The notes: generated from the letters alone by a model not told the origin. A stretch of DNA of 64,000 bases from Cunninghamella blakesleeana (GCA_017871115.1 JAFCIZ010000001.1:2957501-3021500), one strand, 5' to 3'. Shown: positions 1 through 11,271, numbered from the stretch's first letter. Translations and numbers: made by a program.

Positions 1-98
1 ATCCATTGTGTACCTAATGTTGTTATTAGACCAGTAAGTAAAAACATAAGCTGATGAAATAAAGTATAAAGTCTTTCACCAGTACTAGTTTTATTCAT
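1..98 (-). CDS. Partial membrane protein, SLC35F6-like N-terminus
   Basis: The first exon of a minus-strand gene runs off the left edge of the window. Translation from the ATG at 98 gives 32 codons without a stop. They start MNKTSTGERLY and contain the hydrophobic stretch FLLTGLITTLGTQW. This resembles the first membrane segment of SLC35F6-type drug/metabolite transporters, where a Thr-Gly-x-Ile-x-Thr-Leu pattern precedes a Lys-Trp or Gln-Trp. That identification is from memory of the family and rests on a short stretch, so any multi-pass transporter is possible. A possible splice donor (GTACAC) lies inside the sequence at about 13-8, so the last few codons before the edge could be intronic. 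A promoter-like motif lies 137 bp upstream at 235-245. Confidence 0.4.
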   Translation of the reverse strand, partial: MNKTSTGERLYTLFHQLMFLLTGLITTLGTQW

Positions 99-234
99 CT
101 TTGATATTTATAAAAACATAAAATAACTCTATAAAAAAAAAATAAGGAAAAGAAGAGGAAAAAAGAAGGAGGTAAAATTAAAAAAAAAAACTATTTTATT
201 TTAGGAAAAAAAAAAGAAAAAAGTCAAGGAACGT

Positions 235-245
235 CGGAGTTTAAA
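235..245 (-). promoter_or_regulatory. Candidate promoter element (TTTAAACTCCG on coding strand)
   Basis: CGGAGTTTAAA on the plus strand, 137 bp upstream of the minus-strand start at 98. It is one instance of a motif recurring in the same orientation upstream of many genes here. Its function is inferred only from position and repetition. Confidence 0.35.
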
Positions 246-282
246 CACACTGATTTACCAATTTTTTGGATTAGAAAATAAA

Positions 283-543
283 TTAGCGTATACGTTTTGT
301 TTTTAATAAACTACAAGATTTTCTGCTATGACCGTACTATATTAAAAAATATATTTATTTTTATATAAATATAAATTATATGATATGAAACTTTTATTAT
401 ATTCTTTTATATATATAAAAATTACCTGTCCGCAGTGATCACTACATATTGAAAAATTAAAATTGAAAGAAAAATAAAAATACACTTATTAAAAAGAATA
501 AACTATGTATGCATTATATATTTACGCGTAAATAAATATTCAT

Positions 544-574
<31 letters not shown>

Positions 575-621
575 TACCATTGACCACCAGAAAGATCAGC
601 AGGATTAACTGTAGAAGGCAT
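283..621 (-). CDS. CCHC zinc-knuckle microprotein, 37 aa, three exons
   Basis: Three small exons join into a 37-codon frame: 621-578, 441-426 (16 nt) and 336-283. The introns are 577-442 (GTAATC...GTAG) and 425-337 (GTAATT...ATAG). The predicted protein starts MPSTVNPADLSGGQ and then has CDHCGQYGHSRKSC (residues 15-28), a textbook C-x2-C-x4-H-x4-C zinc knuckle with the usual glycines. It ends in a basic tail (SLLKTKRIR). The knuckle appears only after both introns are removed, and each exon supplies part of the metal site: Cys15 is split by the first intron, and His23 and Cys28 are in exon 3. Without splicing the frame stops at codon 16. Zinc knuckles usually bind single-stranded RNA or DNA; the role here is unknown. 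Derivation from a transposon-type knuckle is possible. Confidence 0.65.
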
Positions 622-1232
622 TTTCTTTTTCTTTTTATTTAAAAATAATAATAGTCAATTAACTAAAAGAAAGAAAAAGGTTCGTTTTGCTTTTTATTTT
701 CCAATTTCCTTGGTTTTATATATTGTATTTTGTTTATAAAATTTCACCAAAAAAAGATATATTAAAATCTTTGATCATTTTTCTTTGTTATTATTGTATT
801 CCATAGAAAAAAGGAAAGACTCATAAAAAACAATAATTCATTTTTTTTTCACATCACTGTTGATCGCTTTTTTTATATATGCGTAACTTGTAGGTAAATA
901 AATATGCATTCTTATGTTTTATCCCTCTTTTTTAAATAAATATATTTAAGCTATTTATTTGTATAGAAATAAGGTTGTTCGGATTAAATATATGAAATAA
1001 ACAATAATAAACAAGCAACTTTAGGTAGAGAAATGAATATTTTATAAAATTTTCAAATTTGGAAAAGAAAAAAAATCGGAATTTTAAATTTTAAATTTAA
1101 GCTTTTTTATTGTGCAAGTTCTTTTTTTCTTTTCTTCTAATTACTACACATATAGTAATAATAATAATAGTTGTAATATATATTGTTTATATATTCATAA
1201 TATATGAATAATATCTGCTATATCACTTTATC
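622..1232. other. Intergenic, divergent promoter region
   Basis: About 610 bp between the zinc-knuckle start (minus) and the MFS transporter start (plus). It is A/T homopolymer-rich. The only structure I see is a CGGAATTTTAAA motif copy at 1077-1088, oriented for the minus-strand gene. No credible exon was found. Confidence 0.5.
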
Positions 1233-2483
1233 ATGAGTAATCAACATGGTAATTCATCTTTGGTTATTTCATCACCGAGATCATCTATTTCAAGTCAACA
1301 AGAATTAAATCAACATAATGAAATAGACGAAATTAACCTTGTAAAAAGCCTCGATAAGCGTTTACTATTTTTTGCCATGTTTTCCAATCTTGTAAAAACT
1401 ATGGATAATGTGAATATATGTAAATTAATAAAAAAAAACGATATTTTTTAACATGCATACATTAATTTCTTTAATTTATATACAACTTTTTAATTTTCTG
1501 CTTTATTATTATTATTGTTATTTTTATTATTATTTATTATAAAGCAACTGCTTTTATTAGTGGAATGGAAGCTGATTTAAATATTGCAGGCAATCAATAT
1601 AACATTATCGTTATATGCTTTCTAGTTGGTTATTTAATGTAAAGTTTATATAAAAGTAAACAAAAAAGAAAACGTTTGCATAGATGGATTTTCTTCTTTG
1701 TATTATACCTTAGGTTTTATTTCTATTATTCACATTCTTTCTTTTTCCTCTCATTTATTTTATTTTGATTTATTTAATATAGTATGCAAATCCCTTCCAA
1801 CATATTACTTTCCCATTACCGTCCATCAAGATACTTACCTATTCTAGAATCAATATGGTGTATTTTAACTTTATCCATGGCATGTGTTCAATCAGTTCAA
1901 GCAGTTTTTATTCTCCGTTTTTTTCTTGGATTAGCAGAAGCTGGCTGTTTTCCCGCAGTATGGCAAAATAAAATAAGATAGCTTTAATAATAATATGTAT
2001 ATAAAAACTAATTATTATTAATATTATTATTATTTAAAGATTATGTTTTTATTAGGTAATTGGTACACAAAAAAAGAATTAGGAAAGCGAACCAGTATTG
2101 TAGCCATGTGCGGTACCCTTGGTGGTGCATTATCAGGTTTGATTCAAGCTATCTTTCTTAAAACCATTGATGGTTTTTTAGGTATTAGTGGGCAAGTGTT
2201 TTTAATATAATATTTATATATAATCGTGATTATATATGGAGTCATTACCATCATCACATTTACATTCATCTAATATTATTATTATTATTACAATTATTTT
2301 AATAATTATAGATGGAGATGGTTGTTTCTTTTTGATGGTGTCTTGACGGCACTAGTAGGCATTTTTGGTTATTTTTATTTACCTGATGATATTCATAACA
2401 CAAAATGGTTAACTGAAAAAGTAATATAGAGTAATAATAAAAAAATATAGCAATAAATAATAAAATAGAATAGAATATTAATA

Positions 2484-2538
<55 letters not shown>

Positions 2539-3843
2539 AGCGTGAATTAGCTCTAAAAAGAATTAATTTAGAAGGACGTGATTCAACAACTGCAAAAGGC
2601 TATCAGAGATGGAATATAAAACCAACCTTGAAAAAGATATTTAGAAATCCATACGTCTATTTACTGGTGTTGGCATGGACTTTATTAACATTAGCACTAG
2701 GATCAACTCATGTTTTAGGGATTATGTCCAAAAGACTTGGATATGATGCAACAATGTCCAATCTCTTCACTACGGTATATACCTATAAATTTTAATAATA
2801 GTAAAAAATAATAAGACTGTAATAAATTATTATGTACTAATTTTTTTAACATATATATATATATATATATATATATTAGCCTGATATGCTAACCGCAATG
2901 CTTGTTGTAATATGTAATGGATTCATCAGTGATTATTATCGAAATAGATTCTGGTAATTTATATAATATTTGTAAATATATATTATAAAATCGATATTAA
3001 AAAGCACTGTTTAATGTTGGTTAGGGCAATCGTAGTACCATCCGTATTTGGAATCATAGGTTGCAGGTAAAGCTAATAAGTATAGTGATGCTTTTTCTTT
3101 TTTATTTTTTTCTTCCTACTTTATTTTTTATTATTAAGTATATATATAAATGCCATGTATCTTTAATTTAAACCATTCGGTATTTTATATATATACTTTA
3201 TAATAGTATGCTAGTAGGATTTGTACAACCATTTGGGTTTCTTTATTTCGCATATATATTGACGCACGCTGGCTTGGCAGCATCTCAACCTGTAGTTATG
3301 GCATGGGCAAATGAATTACTCTTATCTGATCGGGAAGTTAGAGCTATTACCATTGCAGCTATGAACACTACTTCTACTTTAATGTATAGTTGGTGTTCTA
3401 TTTTACTCTGGCCGGTAACAGGTATTAATTGAGTGTAGCAATTTTTTTATTTATTTATTTTTTAAAAAAAAGGAAAGAAAAAACAAGTAAAAATATACAT
3501 GTAAAGATTGAATTTATGAGTTTATCTTTTTTATATAATCAAACGAATATCTAGATGCGCCTTATTATAGTAAGTTATATATACAAACGTACATATGAAT
3601 TACACGTATTTATACTTATACAAACTAAAATATAATAATCCTTATATATATATAGAAAATGGATTTATATCAAGTTTATGTTTCACGTTCACGTTTATAC
3701 TAGTAGTTTGTATTATTAGAACGCTAAAATCAAAATCTCGTGATATCACCACGTTCAATGAAAATGAATTAGAACCCGATGAAATTCAACTTTTACCCAA
3801 AGGCTCAACTGATGATAATATAGATATTCCTTATAAAGCTTAA
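1233..3843 (+). CDS. MFS transporter, anion:cation symporter (FEN2/DAL5-like) family
   Basis: Eleven exons (1233-1419, 1545-1638, 1783-1957, 2040-2191, 2312-2420, 2538-2774, 2880-2953, 3025-3066, 3207-3421, 3555-3569, 3656-3843) give 495 residues, typical for fungal ACS transporters. The start is followed by a Ser-rich cytoplasmic head and LVKSLDKRLL, the usual lead into helix 1. Family landmarks are FLGLAEAGCFPA, the GNWYTKKELGKR loop and FISDYYRNRFW. The relatives transport pantothenate, allantoate, nicotinate or biotin; the substrate cannot be read from sequence, though the ANELLLSDREVRA segment is closest to FEN2-type proteins as I recall them. Two oddities: intron 4 starts with GC (GCAAGT at 2192), and exon 10 is only 15 nt. 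The 3' end faces STYX. Confidence 0.88.
2490..2537. repeat. TA dinucleotide microsatellite at an intron 3' end
   Basis: A run of alternating T and A fills the end of MFS intron 5 and reads directly into the acceptor TAG before exon 6. Similar runs precede many 3' splice sites in this window. Confidence 0.9.
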
Positions 3844-4513
3844 GTCGTCGATGTATTGTATGTATTCATTTAGTTTTATTTTTTATTTTTATAAATCTAC
3901 TAAGGTTATTATTACTATTATCTAATACTTCATTCTCAATCTCTCTCTCTCTCTTTTTTTTTTTCCTTTTAGTATTTCCTTATTTTATTGACTTAAATGA
4001 ATATTGTATAATACCAGTATTATGATTATAATGATTAATTTTTTTTAGAACCATTCATAAACGTGATTTAATTTATATGTTTTGATCAGTTGAATTTTTT
4101 TATAGATGGAAATGAATCATTGGAGTTTAATTAAATAATAAACATATTACATCATTGATTCGCTATTTACATGCGTATATATATATATATATTTATATAT
4201 ATACTTATTATTAAAAAAAGACATTTATTTATTTATATCATTTTTTTTTTTGCAATGTGTTATTTTTACAAGTAAAATATAGATAATTTTTTTTTAAAAA
4301 AAAAATGAATGTAGTTTTATCAAGCTAACAGATTACTTATTTTTTTTTAAAAAAAAAGATAACTAATATCAGGTATACATTATGTAAATAAAGAATACAT
4401 ACATATATATATATATATAGTATATATAATGATGATGATGATGATATAGTAAGAAAAAAGAATCCTTGATCATACAAAATAGACATATTCACATATATAT
4501 AAATTTGATTCTA
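3844..4513. other. Intergenic between convergent 3' ends
   Basis: About 670 bp between the stops of the MFS transporter (+) and STYX (-). It contains T and TA runs, a CT repeat near 3940 and an ATG repeat near 4427-4446. No coding potential beyond about ten codons was seen. Confidence 0.6.
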
Positions 4514-5591
4514 TTATAAGGTGTGTGTTTGTTGATCACTATTTGTTGACGAAATATCTCTCCAAGGGCGTTTTGTGTCCGTTCTAAATGACTCATTTTG
4601 AAATGCATCATCATTATCATCCATACCACGTTTTTGTCCTTGCAATATATAATTACCACTGTGTTGTTGATTTTGTGCTTGCGCCGCTAAATAGATTGGT
4701 TCATATTCCTATTTATATTATTAAATAAACAATGATACTTAGCTTTTATCTCTTGGTTAACCTTTATTTTCATTATGTGTATATGCATATATTATTATTA
4801 TCCTATATTTTCTTATTATCACTACCCTAAGTTGACTTTTAAAAGAATCGTTTGGATTGATACATAAACGTTTACTTTGTACAAAATGATAAGCTTCTCT
4901 TGCATCCATCTGAAAAGTTTCCATAATATAAGCAATAGCAAAGCAAGGACTTCTTGACATACCACCATTACAACAAACTAATACCTTTCCACCTTGATCT
5001 AATGCTTGTTTTATAAATTTATTACCAATAGGGAAGTGTGATATTAAGAGTTGATATTGATTATCTGCTATTTGTATAATATGTGAGTTGAAATTGGTAG
5101 TCATTTCAAGTGTACGTTTAAATAGATTTAATTCATTGGTATCCAGTATACATAATATATGTGTTATTCCAAAATTTCGTAAATAATCTTTATCGCGACA
5201 TACTGAAAGAGGTCCAAGATATAAACCAGGCTATATATATATAACATACCAATACATCAATCCCATCAATATAAATACACATGTAGAAAATAGAAAAATA
5301 GATTTAAGTGTTAATATTAGTTATATATATATATATACCATCAAATAAATAATATAATTTTAAGATAATAATAATAATAACAATATAAAGAGTGTAATGC
5401 TAATAAGCATATTCTTACTTTTCTTGTTTTTCTTACTATGTTATTATTGTTATTATTATTATTTTCTATGTTTTCTTTTTCTTTACCAAGATCTCTTGCA
5501 TTTCCCTTCTCATTTCATAATGCCAATCATCTATAGGACTTTTAATAGCTGAATTAGAGAAGCATTCCCTATCAAAGGTATCGCTTGACAT
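4514..5591 (-). CDS. STYX: STYX-family dual-specificity phosphatase-like protein with intact CX5R
   Basis: Three exons (5591-5487, 5230-4826, 4708-4514) encode 234 residues, close to the 223 of human STYX. The match runs end to end: WHYEMRREMQEIL then PGLYLGP at the start of the fold, GGKVLVCCNGGMSRSP at the P-loop, AYIMETF, CINPNDSF and EYEPIYLAAQ. Vertebrate STYX is a pseudophosphatase in which Gly replaces the catalytic Cys. Here the loop reads C-C-N-G-G-M-S-R, so the Cys (about residue 122) and Arg (128) are both present, as is the loop Asp in IADN. The His that normally precedes the Cys is itself Cys. Catalysis is therefore possible but not certain. Family roles include ERK retention and FBXW7 binding in animals; a fungal role is unknown. 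Confidence 0.88.
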
Positions 5592-5703
5592 AATCTTTTA
5601 AGCAATATATATATTTATTACAAATAGTAGGTTAAAAAAGAGAGCAGTGAAAAGAGAAGTGAAATATATTTAAATTAAATTAAATTTCAGCATATAAAAA
5701 AAA

Positions 5704-5714
5704 CGGAGTTTAAA
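5704..5714 (-). promoter_or_regulatory. Candidate promoter element of STYX
   Basis: CGGAGTTTAAA on the plus strand (TTTAAACTCCG on the coding strand), 113 bp upstream of the STYX start. Confidence 0.4.
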
Positions 5715-6242
5715 ATATATCTAATTTTATAAATACTGTATATTGGTAAAATAAATGACTTTTTATTTCATTTGCTAAACCTAATGGCTATTTTTAATCA
5801 CATTAAAACTGTATACAATCAGCGCTTTATAAATATGTATATAGATATATATATGTGTGTATATGTACTGATTTTTTTTATATAATAAGTACAAACGAAC
5901 AAAAAATGAGTAAGCTAAGTGTAGCGGAGATTATAAAGGAAGTTTAATGCAACTACAGGATTTTTTTAAATAGTTTCTTATTGAGCTACTTAAGTGATGT
6001 TATAATAGTGCATATAAGTATTAAATTCTGTATTTAATCTGTTAAATAATAATTTGTAATATAAAAGATTACCATTTTTTTTACTAGTTAAAATAATATA
6101 TTATAGTTTGAATATAAAAATATTAGTTATAGTGGTCTTGAAGAGTAGATAATTTTCGAAGTCTATTTAAATGATATTTTTTATATTTTTAAATTATATA
6201 ACACCAATATTTTATTTATTTATATATTAGGATTTATAAAAT

Positions 6243-6440
6243 AGAGTCAAAAAATGTTTACTATTTTAATAGTTAATTCACAATTTTTAGATTTAATCCT
6301 AGTACATGCATTAATTCCAGTAACTCCAGCCATTCACTTTTCCCAATGTCCAAGATCAACATAATAATATGAGCCTTTTCAAATTTTTGGTTTAAAATAA
6401 TAGCATTTTGTATATCTGAAATTGTAAAAAAAAAAAAAAA
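6243..6440 (-). pseudogene. Possible decayed coding relic, unidentified
   Basis: On the minus strand a splice-like TTTCAG is followed by sequence that looks more protein-like than its surroundings. One frame is open for about 45 codons (it includes the segment SEWLELLELMHVLGLN) and ends at a stop. Another frame reads YYVDLGHWEK, then a stop, then MAGVTGINACTRIKSKNCEL. Two protein-like frames over the same bases, one with in-frame stops, suggest a decayed gene or transposase fragment. I do not recognise the family and cannot extend it upstream into a convincing exon. Confidence 0.25.
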
Positions 6441-6896
6441 AAAAAAAGAATAATACCAATTTATAGCTTATCCAGTTTACATAGTTTAAAAAATAATAAA
6501 TCTACTCTATATTAATTTATTTATGTATACTTATGATAAAATAGAGTATGAAATAAGTTTCATAAAAACCTCTTTTTATAACAACTAATGTTTGCTAATT
6601 GTTAACGAAAGATATGTTAACATTGCAAAAATCAAATTAATATTATTAAACAACAAAGGTCTTAGCTTTTTTCCATAACAAAAAATTAATATACCTTGTA
6701 ATAAAATATAATAATATAAAAAAGACAAGATTTCCTTATATGGTTTTTTCTTTCATAGTATGTGCCTAGTAAAACCTAAATGACCTAAAAAAATTTTGAA
6801 AGTCTGCTTAAATAAAAGTGGGGTTTAAAAAATAGTTTATATAGATGGCTTTCTTTTCTTTTCTTTTAAATATATATATATATGTGTGTATAGGAT

Positions 6897-8842
6897 ATGT
6901 TTATTTTAAACATATATTATAAAAGAATTAATCATTCAAGTTATTTATCAAAGTACTATTGTTCATTATCATCGCCCTCAAAACAACTAGATAAATTATA
7001 TGAATTAACAAAAGAAGCTAATCAAACAAAAAGTTTAAAAAAAAAGCAACTTATTTTAAAACAATATCCTGAATGTCAAGCTATATTAAAACGCATCTAT
7101 GACCCTCATCAAAGGCTATTTGTTACTTCTAAAAATGTATTATCTTATATGGAGCGGCATTTAGAAGATACTATAACAAATAATAATAATAATGATAATA
7201 GTATCAAATACATAAGTACTCTTGAAGATTTACTAGATGCATTATCTTCAAGGCAAATAGTAGGCAATTCAGCTTTAGATACTATTTCACAGTTTTATCA
7301 ACGTTACTGCATTACTGGTCTTCAACAAAAAATATTTTGGAAAATAATAGATCGTAATTTAAAAATGGGAGTTTCAACAAAAACTATTCATATGATATTA
7401 TCAGAAGAGAATATCAAACTAAACGATACAGATCAAAATAAATCAATAAATATTAATAATACTAATAACAGTAATAATGATAATAATAATAATAACAACA
7501 GGAACAAAAAAAAAGCAAATGATAATAATAATAAAACACAATCAAAATGTATTGTATCCAGTCAACAGCCATATGATCGCCGATTTATGAAAGTTGCTTT
7601 AGCAGCAACAATGCATTCAAAAGATGAAGTGAAAATATTCACCGCTATAAAACAACAACAAAAACTACAATCAGTTAAGAAAAATGAGTCGCTTTTTTAT
7701 GTTTCAAGAAAATTAGATGGCGTACGGTGCATAACATTAATACAGCCTCAACATGATCCACCCATTCTCTTTTGTTCGCGAACAGGAAGAACGTTTGAAT
7801 CTTTAAAAAAAGTAGAAATAGCCATTCAGCAACAACTTACAAAACATGATTATTGGAACAAATCATCGCGTAGTATTGTTTTAGATGGTGAAATCTGTGT
7901 CTATCCGCCTAATAAAAATGAAGATAATTTGCTTTTACAAAATAACTTCGTTTATGAAAATAATAATCAAGATCATAAAAAGGAAGATTTTTTAGAAACA
8001 GTTAGCCAGATAAGACGAGCTAATAGTGATATGGATAATCCTGTTTATCAAGTATTCGATTTGATTGATATGGAAGTTTTTTGTCAAGGAAAAGGTGGTC
8101 CATTGTTTAGTAAACGACAAAAAAAATTAAGGGAACTCTTTGGTACAAATACTAGTGATTATTTTAAAATTCTTGAACAAATACCATTAACATCAAAAGA
8201 TCAACTTTTAGAAATGAAACAAAAGGTAGCAAAATATAACTGGGAAGGATTAATTATAAGAAAAAACGTCCCATATGAAGGCCGTAGAAGGTAGTTACAA
8301 AAGAACAATAAAATAAAAAATAAAATAAGTATAAGAATAATATATATGACTAATATATACCTAAATGTTTTTTATTTATTTATTTATTTTATTAGCCAAA
8401 ATATGTTAAAACTTAAAGAATGGGAAGATGCTGAATATATTGTGAAAGACATCGAAACTTCTTGGATGCGTATGCCTGATGGCGAAGAAAAGCAAGTGAT
8501 GAAAAATGTCATTATTAATCATAAAGGTAAAAAAAAATAAAAAAAAAAAAAAGGAAAAAAAGAAATAGAAAACTACGATTTTTTTTACTATAGTTTATTT
8601 GCTAATAACAATACCAACATTAATAAATCATATTTTTTTTTGTTTTTGGTAATCCAGGAAACTTTGTTAGTGTTGGCTCTGGCTTTTCGTTGAATGAAAG
8701 GATAAAATATGCTAATCATCCTGATCATATTATTGGCAAACTTATTACAGTAAAATATTTCTCTGAATCTTTTGGTAATAGTGGTGCTATCTCTCTTCGA
8801 TTTCCTGTTGTAAAAGCAATCTATGACAAGGATCGCGATTGA
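6897..8842 (+). CDS. ATP-dependent DNA ligase, possibly mitochondrial
   Basis: Three exons (6897-8290, 8396-8526, 8658-8842) give 569 residues. The nucleotidyltransferase motifs are all visible: motif I KLDGVR with adenylated Lys272, motif III around VLDGEICV, motif IV EGLIIRK, and motif V as LKLKEWEDAEY at the start of exon 2. An OB-type tail follows (GNFVSVGSGFS...SGAISLRFPVV). The N-terminus (MFILNIYYKRINHSSYLSKYY) is basic, hydroxylated and free of acidic residues, suggesting a mitochondrial presequence; this is inference. A helical region (residues about 35-180) precedes an Asn/Lys-rich low-complexity insertion (about 175-215). There is no PCNA-box or BRCT domain, so this is not LIG1 or LIG4. 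It resembles compact phage- or Adl1-type ligases and probably seals nicks in repair or mtDNA maintenance. Confidence 0.85.
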
Positions 8843-9027
8843 AAAGTATTGCATAAAAGTTCCAACTTTTTTATAAACTTAAATGGTCACTTATTTAACT
8901 ACCGCATTTTTTTTAATTCAACTTTCAAGTAAAAATTTTTTTTACTTCTAATATATTCCTATCTTTTTTTTTTTTAATATTTAAATATATTTGATATATT
9001 TATATCTATATCTATATATACTTGATC

Positions 9028-11271
9028 ATGCAACCTCTATTCCAAGCTTCTGGTTGGGCTTTACCCAATACTATTGTAACTGAAAGTAATAAGAAAAAAA
9101 ATAAGGCAAGTGCCAATACTGAAGATGTGTCAACCAAGAAAATATCTAAAGAAGCTGATTTATTACAAGCTGAATTTAATAAATTGAAACCTCATGAAAA
9201 GAAAAATAAAGGAAAAAAACAAAATAAGCGAAGCAGACAAGAAGAAGTTGAAGAAGAAAAAGGAACAAAAAATGAAAATAATAATAGTAAGAATAAGGAC
9301 AACATTTCAAAAAAACAAAAACTCAACCAGGATCAACAAGGAAATAATAATAAAAATAAGCTAAGCAAGCCGGCTGAAAGGCAACAGCAACAGCAAGCTC
9401 AAAAACAGGAACCAGTAAAAAAAGATAATCAAAAACAACAGCCAGAACAACAGGAGCAACAACAGCAAAAGAAAAAGAATAGGAATAAAAAAAATAAGCA
9501 AGCTTCTGATAATAAGCAAGAAACTCATGCCACCCCCCCTTCTTCAACAACAAATGACACTTCAAAAAAGAATCAACCTAAGGGTAAAGATTTGGAATCA
9601 AGTGAAAATGATAAGAAGAAGAATACTTTGGATGCAAACAAAAAAAACAAACTTAAAGCTGTAAATATTCATTATATATATAAATGTTTATATTAATATA
9701 AGTACAAAGGAAAAGAGAAAAAAAATTGCTGATTGATTATTTTTTATATTTATTTTTTAGTTACTAGAGAAACAAAAGAAAGTACCATCCAATGATCAAC
9801 CACAGCCAAAAGATAAAATAAAGAAACAGCAGAACAATGACAATAAAACTTCCAAAGTTTCTAGTACTACCACACCAGAAAAAGGTTTGACACCACTTCA
9901 ACAAAAAATGAAAGATAAATTATCAGGTGCAAGATTTCGATGGTTGAATGAAAAGTTATACACAACCGAAGGCAATGAAGCATATACATTATTCCAAGAT
10001 CAACCTGAACTCTTTGATGAGGTAAAGTAAAATGTTTAGTTTACCATTATATATACATCTAAATAGATAATATATATACATACATGTGTGCGTGCGTGTG
10101 TATTTATAACGGCTAGCCAATTTTTAAAAAAAAAATGAATGAATTAAAAAAATAACTGATGGATTTAAAAAAAAGGATTAATAAGTTAAAGAAAAAAATA
10201 GATAAAGGGCTAGAAAAAAAACGTTAAAGGGTTTTAAAAAATCATAATAGTAAATATTAAATTAACCAATTTATTATTATTATTATTGTTGTTGTTCCAG
10301 TATCATGAAGGATTTAGGCATCAAGTAGAATCATGGCCTGAGAATCCTGTAGATGTTATTCTTGATCAGTTAAAAGAAACCCCTGAAGGTACTGTCGTAG
10401 CTGATTTAGGTTGTGGTGATGCTATTATTGGGCATACGTTGACAAAACAAAAAGTACTTAGCTTTGATTTGATTGCTAAAAATGACAAAGTGATAGCTTG
10501 TGACATTACAAAAGTAATTAGTTTTATTGCATTTTTTTAAAAAATAATTACCATTAACATATGTACATATATAAAACTAAATCAAATAATATTCTGAATG
10601 GATTAATCATTAATGCTTTTTATTTTTATGTATTTATATATAGTTACCTTTACCAGCAAACTTTGTTGATATAGCAGTTTTTTCACTTTCGCTAATGGGA
10701 ACCAATTATTTTGACTTTTTAACAGAAGCACACCGAATATTAAAACCAGGGTAAAAATAAAAAATCATAAATAAAATGGAAAAAAATGGAATAAAGCTGA
10801 AATATGAAATGTATTAAATCAATTTGTATAAAAAAAATTATTTTTCATTTTTTACAAATCTATTTACTAGTGGCGAATTGAAAATTGCAGAAGTTGTTAG
10901 TCGATTTAGTGATGTTGATGGATTCATTGATCTTGTAGAATCTATTGGGTTTGATTTTATAGAAAAGGTAATATATAGCTTTTGCTAATCATACTATTTA
11001 TTTTTTTATTTGTTGTTTCTTTTTTTATTAACATGCATATATATATATAATTTGATAGGATGATGGTAATAAAATGTTTGTAATGTTTTATTTTACTAAA
11101 AAAGAAAAATTGCTTGCAATGAATGATGAAGCCGAAGATGAAATGTTACAAGGTTTAACAAAAAAACAAAAGCGACAGTTGCAAAAAGGTGCGGGTGGAA
11201 AAGTAAATACAACAGCTTTGAAGAAGAAATCTCAAAAATTGCTAAAGCCTTGCTTGTATAAACGTAGATAG
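9028..11271 (+). CDS. RRP8: Rrp8, nucleolar 25S rRNA m1A methyltransferase
   Basis: Six exons (9028-9660, 9761-10021, 10301-10513, 10644-10750, 10871-10967, 11059-11271) encode 507 residues. The ATG at 9028 was chosen because the in-frame extension starts with TTG. The N-terminal half is very rich in Lys, Gln and Asn, as expected for a nucleolar protein. The catalytic half begins [15 protein letters not shown] and carries the Rrp8 SAM-binding core [10 protein letters not shown], the acidic [12 protein letters not shown], the [10 protein letters not shown] motif, and the diagnostic C-terminus LKPCLYKRR. Rrp8 orthologues methylate adenine in 25S rRNA helix 25.1 during ribosome biogenesis. It lies 185 bp downstream of the DNA ligase on the same strand, without evidence of co-transcription. 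Confidence 0.95.

Larger units (their letters stand above)
5592..6896. other. Long intergenic region with possible decayed coding sequence
   Basis: About 1.3 kb between STYX (-) and the DNA ligase (+). It holds a promoter motif copy for STYX at 5704-5714, a 13-codon ATG frame at 5906 in good context but without continuation, a poly(A) run around 6426-6448, and a possible minus-strand coding relic near 6243-6440 (listed separately). A similar motif in the opposite sense (GTGGGGTTTAAAA) lies near 6818. Confidence 0.5.

Noticed and set aside
5906..5947. 13-codon frame MSKLSVAEIIKEV in good start context
   Set aside because: No splice site allows continuation; likely chance.
9022..9027. Upstream TTG-initiated start for Rrp8 (also TTG at 31201 for IQGAP and 49584 for the rhomboid-like protein)
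   Set aside because: Non-ATG starts are not expected for nuclear fungal genes and an in-frame ATG follows closely in each case.
9323..9565. Minus-strand frame opposite Rrp8 exon 1
   Set aside because: Antisense of Gln/Lys codon repeats in a well-supported exon.
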